Shown here: positions 5,224 through 9,202 of the stretch, piece by piece | Numbering within the stretch: position 1 is the first letter of the stretch | How the letters are laid out: the number at the start of each line of letters is the position of its first letter | From: Methanobrevibacter sp. | GTDB taxonomy: Archaea > Methanobacteriota > Methanobacteria > Methanobacteriales > Methanobacteriaceae | Assembly (NCBI GenBank): GCA_031289975.1 | Contig: JAITOM010000098.1 | Coordinates: 1-9,202, forward strand | Reading direction: 5' to 3' | Length of the DNA stretch: 9,202 bases | Translations under genes and position numbers: made by a program | Notes under the pieces: generated by a model | Told to the model about the DNA's origin: nothing | Database searches by the model: none | Seen by the model: the letters and a program-made list of their open reading frames with translations, nothing else

Positions 5224-8200
5224 TTATTCATAGCTTTTTAAGCTTAATAAATCCTTAAGTTCATTATCATTCATTTCTGTAACAAATTTCTCATCAGTAT
5301 CAATAGCAAGTTCTGCTAATTTTCTTTTACTCATTATCATCTGATTTATTTTTTCTTCAAAAGTTCCTTTAGTGATAAGCCTGTAAACCATTATTCTATT
5401 TTCCTGACCAATTCTATGAACACGATCAGTAGCTTGATTTTCAACAGCTGGATTCCACCACAAATCAAAATGGATAACATGAGAAGCTGCTGTTAGATTT
5501 AATCCTGTTCCACCTGCTTTTAGAGAAACTATCATTACTCTTTTCTTAAAATCATTCTGGAATTCCTCAACAATCTTGTCCCTATTTTTTCTTGTTAATC
5601 TACCATGATAAAAAAGAACATCAATATTAAATTTTTCCTCTAAAAGTTCAGCCATTACACTTCCAATTTGAACATACTGTGTGAATATGATAACTTTCTC
5701 TTTATTCTCCTCAATATTTTCTAAAATATCAATTAACATTTCCATTTTTCCAGATTCTTCAATACTGTATTCATCAGACTTAGAAAATTGAGCTGGATGG
5801 TTGCATATTTGTTTTAATGAATTAATAAGCTTTAAAACTAAACCTTTTCTTTGGATTCCCTCGGATTTTTTAATTTCATCTAAAATGTTATCAATGACCT
5901 TTTGATATAATGCGGTTTGAGATTTGGTTAAGAAACAATAGGAATCGTTGATGACTTTCTCAGGTAAATCAGCTATAATCTTTTTATCAGTTTTTAATCT
6001 TCTTAAAATAAAAGGAGAGCAGATTTTTTTGAAGTTTTCCAGTGCTTTAAAGTCATTTTCCTTTTCAATAGGATTAACAAAATTTTTCTTAAATTTTCTT
6101 AAATTATATAAATAATTATTGTTTGTAAAATCAAATATACTCCAATAATCAGTTAACCTATTTTCAATAGGTGTTCCAGTTAATGCTATCCTATGCTCAC
6201 CATCCAATTTTTTAATAAGTTTGGATTGTTGAGTGTTAGGATTTTTGATGTTTTGTGCCTCATCAATCACAATTAAAAACCATTTAATCTTTTTAAAACT
6301 ATCAAAATTAGTTCTAATCATTCCATAAGATGTTATTATAATATCTGACTTCAAATTTATTGATTTATTGTCTAAATGAAAAATATCACAGATTAAATCT
6401 GGTGTGAAATTTTCTATTTCTTTTTGCCAATTATATAAAATAGCTGTGGGAGCTATAACCAAAACCTTTTTATTGTTTAAGTATCCCTCATTTTTTAGAT
6501 ATAGAATAGCTGTTAACACCTCTAAAGTTTTACCAAGACCCATATCATCAGCTAAAATACTTCCAAATCCTGTCCGTATGTTTTGAACAAGCCATGAAAA
6601 ACCTCGATTTTGATAAGGTCTTAATTTTCCATTTAAATTGTCTGGTATTTTTACTTCCTCATATCTGTTGATTTTATTTACTAAACTTTTAATGTTTTTA
6701 TCAAAGTTAATGTCTATATCTTGATACTGTGATGATAATATTGTTTGTAAGATTTCATTGTTCTTAGGATTTTTAGGCAGGTTTTTAACTTTATTGGATA
6801 CATCATTTGTTATCTTAGGGTTTAAAAGATAATGTTTCCCATCAATTTTAATAAAAGATGATGAAGCACCGATTAATTTTTTAAATTCAGTGATATTTAT
6901 TTTTTTATTTCCAATAGCTATTTTCCAATCAAAATCTATGATTGATTCTAAATTTAGGAGGTTTGTATTGGATATTGAATCTGTAGTTAAATTTGTATTT
7001 ATATTCCCTATAATTTCAGGTTTAAATTCTTCTTCTAAGTTTGAAGGTAAATTAACCTTAAAATTCAAGGCTTTTAATAATGGTAAGGTTTTAAAATAGA
7101 AATTATTAAATTCATCTAAATTGTAAGATACTTGTTTATTCTTATTTACAGTATCGTTTATATCTGGATAGTAATTAGTTAATAGTTGAATGTCTAATAA
7201 TATATCAAATCGGGTTTTTAAATCTGTTATTTTATCAAATTCTTCATTAAACTGTTTTAAATCCTTCATCAATAAATTTATGTGGAATTGATCCTCTTCC
7301 TCAAGAACACTTAACTGGATTTTTCGCTCACTTTCAAATAAAAACAGTTTATAAAGCCATTTATTGATTAATTTATTTGAATCAGGACGAAGATCTAAAG
7401 GGGTATCCTCGAAAAAAAGTCTATACTCCAAATCCATGCTATTACCATCATTAGCCTTTGGATTATTAAAAAGCATGAAATTTCTTATAAATAAATCCAA
7501 TATAAATTTCACTTGCTCATTAGTAGAAACATTTCCTCCATTAAGTTTAAGTAAATCTTGTGGACATGATGAGGACAATTCTTCAAAAATGTCATTTACA
7601 TCATGATTAAAAAGAGCAGGAATCCATTTTATAAAATGAGTATAATTTTTATTGTCGTATAACATTTCAGGGATTATAGCTATTTTTTCTATTAGTTTTT
7701 GACTAAATTGATATAACTTATAAGTGAATTGTATTGAATAATTATATTCTTCAATTAATCCCTCAGGCATTTCAAAAAAGAATTCATGAAATACATATTC
7801 TAAATTATCATTCTGTGGGATAATTGATATATTTTTAATCCTATAATCATCACTTAAGTTTATTTGTAAATCTTTAAGATACTTAGGTTCATCCCATTTC
7901 ATTAAAAAAATTCGTCTATCATAATCTTGTTCACTTTCATTTTCCCTTTTAGCTATGAAAGGTTTGAAATTAAGTTTTAATCTATCACCTTGCACGAAAA
8001 CATTACTATGGCGAGATAAATAGGTTAAATTTTTTAGTAATATTGGTTTAAAATCCTTCATGAAAAAATCAGGTTGACTATCCAATAATAAATCAATCAC
8101 TCCCTTTAATTTAGGAATATTATCTAAATCAATGTTTTTAAAATCTTTAACAGTTATATGTTTAGGATTTTCCCTTTGCAAATCAACTGTTTTAATCTGA

Positions 8201-8736
8201 TTAGGAATGCTCATCTTTTTGTATGGATCAATTATAGGTGATAAATCCAATCCTTTAACTTTAAAAAGTAATAATGGATCTGTATCTATTTCCAATCCGA
8301 AATAATAATATAATCTCATGGTGTGTTTACAATATTTCCGACATTCACAAGTTATTTTTAATTCATCAAGAGATTTTGGAATTATATGAATGTTAAGGGA
8401 TGAAAGTTCATCATAAAGCTGTTTAGGTAAATTATTTTTGGTTAAACCAATTAAATAAGATGGTGATTTTCCAATTAAATTTTTTATAATATTACTTTCA
8501 TCATCACTAAACATTTTAAATTTTATTTTCGGTTTGTACCATGATGGAACGAATCTACTAAATTCATATACCTCTTCTAAAAGTATATTATTATCTATTT
8601 CTGGTTCAAACCCCCATGAATGATTATAAAATTTTCTTCCATCACTAAATGCTTTTTTTAATTCTTCACTATTAAGAAGCTCAAACCATTGATTAGCCCA
8701 CCAATTCTTAGCATATTTTTTCATTTTCCGAACCAT
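5224..8736 (-). CDS. SWIM zinc-finger / SNF2-family ATPase fusion protein
   Basis: A 1170-residue predicted DNA-dependent ATPase (superfamily 2, HelZ/RapA-like branch) that probably translocates on DNA or remodels protein-DNA complexes. N-terminal part: a WW-containing start (AKNWWANQWFELL, 9-21) and a SWIM knuckle with C130, C132, C136 and H138, followed by YYYFG and DPLLLF as in bacterial SWIM proteins. Residues about 165-590 are unrecognised and charged. Residues about 597-645 (DFDWKIAIG...) resemble the domain that precedes SNF2_N in this family. Motor motifs: LRPYQNRGFSWL 705-716, DMGLGKT 731-737 with K736, IAPTAILYNW 761-770, DEAQ 825-828, LTGTP 852-856, LRRLKTDK 911-918, IIFTQY 1016-1021, AGGTGLNL 1074-1081 and QATDRVHRIGQ 1101-1111. 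All look intact. The start at 8736 is backed by AGGAAA eight bases upstream; Met5 is the alternative. The gene stands alone between a MITE-like copy and an IS end. Its biological role is unknown. Confidence 0.93.
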   Translation of the reverse strand: MVRKMKKYAKNWWANQWFELLNSEELKKAFSDGRKFYNHSWGFEPEIDNNILLEEVYEFSRFVPSWYKPKIKFKMFSDDESNIIKNLIGKSPSYLIGLTKNNLPKQLYDELSSLNIHIIPKSLDELKITCECRKYCKHTMRLYYYFGLEIDTDPLLLFKVKGLDLSPIIDPYKKMSIPNQIKTVDLQRENPKHITVKDFKNIDLDNIPKLKGVIDLLLDSQPDFFMKDFKPILLKNLTYLSRHSNVFVQGDRLKLNFKPFIAKRENESEQDYDRRIFLMKWDEPKYLKDLQINLSDDYRIKNISIIPQNDNLEYVFHEFFFEMPEGLIEEYNYSIQFTYKLYQFSQKLIEKIAIIPEMLYDNKNYTHFIKWIPALFNHDVNDIFEELSSSCPQDLLKLNGGNVSTNEQVKFILDLFIRNFMLFNNPKANDGNSMDLEYRLFFEDTPLDLRPDSNKLINKWLYKLFLFESERKIQLSVLEEEDQFHINLLMKDLKQFNEEFDKITDLKTRFDILLDIQLLTNYYPDINDTVNKNKQVSYNLDEFNNFYFKTLPLLKALNFKVNLPSNLEEEFKPEIIGNINTNLTTDSISNTNLLNLESIIDFDWKIAIGNKKINITEFKKLIGASSSFIKIDGKHYLLNPKITNDVSNKVKNLPKNPKNNEILQTILSSQYQDIDINFDKNIKSLVNKINRYEEVKIPDNLNGKLRPYQNRGFSWLVQNIRTGFGSILADDMGLGKTLEVLTAILYLKNEGYLNNKKVLVIAPTAILYNWQKEIENFTPDLICDIFHLDNKSINLKSDIIITSYGMIRTNFDSFKKIKWFLIVIDEAQNIKNPNTQQSKLIKKLDGEHRIALTGTPIENRLTDYWSIFDFTNNNYLYNLRKFKKNFVNPIEKENDFKALENFKKICSPFILRRLKTDKKIIADLPEKVINDSYCFLTKSQTALYQKVIDNILDEIKKSEGIQRKGLVLKLINSLKQICNHPAQFSKSDEYSIEESGKMEMLIDILENIEENKEKVIIFTQYVQIGSVMAELLEEKFNIDVLFYHGRLTRKNRDKIVEEFQNDFKKRVMIVSLKAGGTGLNLTAASHVIHFDLWWNPAVENQATDRVHRIGQENRIMVYRLITKGTFEEKINQMIMSKRKLAELAIDTDEKFVTEMNDNELKDLLSLKSYE

Positions 8737-8744
8737 ATTATCTA

Positions 8745-8750
8745 TTTCCT
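8745..8750 (-). promoter_or_regulatory. Probable ribosome binding site of the SNF2 gene
   Basis: AGGAAA on the minus strand is followed by eight bases and ATG at 8736. This supports the start at 8736 over Met5 at 8724. Confidence 0.45.
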
Positions 8751-8977
8751 ACTTTAAACTTATTTTCAATGAATCCATTATGTTAATATTGTTTTAATTA
8801 TCTCAGTTGATTTTAATATCTCTCTTATACATATTAAATGTTATTGAACTTGAAGTTTCTAAGTCATTAAAGTTTATTATGAAATCATTTATCAACATAT
8901 CTATATGATTGAATATTCATCCATAGTAAAGATATTTTTCCAAACAATTCCCTCTGAAAGGTTTATTAAAATAGAAT

Positions 8978-9031
8978 TTGAATATTTTTATTTCAATGTA
9001 ATTATTGAATATTTTTATTTCAATGTAATTA
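8978..9031. repeat. Perfect tandem duplication of 27 bp
   Basis: The unit starts TTGAATATTTTT and ends CAATGTAATTA. The two copies at 8978-9004 and 9005-9031 are identical. It lies about 55 bp from the putative IS end. Perfect identity suggests a recent event such as replication slippage. Confidence 0.9.
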
Positions 9032-9084
9032 TATTACTTTTATATTTATATTAATTATATCTATTAAATTTTAATTTTTTTCTA

Positions 9085-9201
9085 TTAAAGAGGCTGTGCG
9101 AAAAATAATTTTTGGGGCTGTTTTTTAAATTGATTTAAGCTGGTTTTTTCTTTATTTAATTGTATATTGTTTTTTATTCCTGTTTCTATAATTGTATTAA
9201 T
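9085..9201 (-). CDS. Partial reading frame, possible transposase C-terminus (5' end outside the window)
   Basis: The minus strand is open from the window edge for 38 codons to a TAA at 9085-9087. The peptide is basic and polar and ends QKLFFAQPL. Its last codons are formed by the putative IS terminal repeat, as often happens where a transposase gene runs into the end of its element. No conserved transposase motif is visible in so short a stretch, and 38 open codons could occur by chance, so this rests on position. Confidence 0.3.
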   Translation of the reverse strand: MNTIIETGIKNNIQLNKEKTSLNQFKKQPQKLFFAQPL

Positions 9202-9202
9202 T
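9085..9202. mobile_element. Probable end of an insertion sequence continuing beyond the window
   Basis: At about 9089 the sequence changes from plain A/T spacer to GAGGCTGTGCGAAAAATAA, with a second GGGGCTGTTTTTT shortly after (9114-9126). A GGCTGTGCGAAAA-like start is reminiscent of bacterial and archaeal IS ends, and a minus-strand reading frame runs off the window edge and stops right at this boundary. The matching inverted repeat, target duplication and transposase body would lie outside, so neither the family nor the exact boundary can be given. Confidence 0.4.

Larger units (their letters stand above)
8737..9084. other. Gene-free spacer upstream of the SNF2 gene
   Basis: No reading frame of meaningful length is seen on either strand. 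The part next to 8736 must hold the SNF2 promoter, but no TATA box stands out from the A/T background. Unlike the other long spacers it has no copy of the MITE-like repeat. A 27-bp tandem duplication at 8978-9031 is the only clear structure, and the right edge borders the putative IS end. Confidence 0.55.

Noticed and set aside
6404..7606. Three plus-strand reading frames of 60-80 codons (6404-6586, 6890-7099, 7364-7606)
   Set aside because: All lie opposite the SNF2 coding sequence and have the low-complexity composition of antisense shadows.
3342..8736. HD phosphohydrolase plus SNF2 ATPase as a defence system (DISARM-like or nucleotide-depletion type)
   Set aside because: The genes are 645 bp apart with repeats between them, each has its own promoter region, and no methylase, nuclease or other DISARM partner is present. 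The HD protein resembles a widespread housekeeping family.

Overview
The window is very AT-rich and has the look of a host-associated methanogenic archaeon of the Methanobacteriales, most like Methanobrevibacter or Methanosphaera. This is inferred from base composition, a GGTG-type ribosome binding site, archaeal TATA-like boxes, anaerobic (CbiD-type) corrinoid synthesis and the protein sequences. The genus cannot be fixed from the sequence alone.

Layout: four complete genes all lie on the minus strand, so transcription runs right to left. From left to right they are a short citrate-synthase/citryl-CoA-lyase-like protein (310-1122), the cobamide-synthesis enzyme CbiD (2123-3205), a SAMHD1-like HD phosphohydrolase (3342-4577), and a 1170-residue protein that fuses a SWIM zinc-finger domain to a SNF2-family ATPase (5224-8736). 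The first two look like core metabolism (carbon metabolism and cobamide supply), the HD protein like nucleotide turnover, and the SNF2 protein like a DNA-transaction protein. Only cbiD and the HD gene are close (136 bp); the other spacers are 645-1000 bp, so there is no clear operon or multigene system.

The long spacers are not empty. Three of them carry copies of one AT-rich repeat family: 1-288, 1371-1852, 4629-4910 (inverted) and 4911-5150. The last is a complete 240-bp copy with 22-bp terminal inverted repeats (20 of 22 matching) and no coding capacity, so the family is best read as a MITE-like non-autonomous element. Elsewhere its right-hand part is tandemly repeated. The inverted and direct copies at 4629-5150 meet head to head and form a roughly 520-bp imperfect palindrome.

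The right edge (from about 9085) appears to be one end of an insertion sequence that continues outside the window, with a truncated reading frame running through the putative terminal repeat. The SNF2 gene therefore lies between an IS end and a MITE-like copy, which suggests a plastic locus. I found no rRNA, tRNA or CRISPR array and no complete known defence system. The best candidates for new biology are the SWIM-SNF2 fusion with its shortened zinc knuckle and the MITE-like family.
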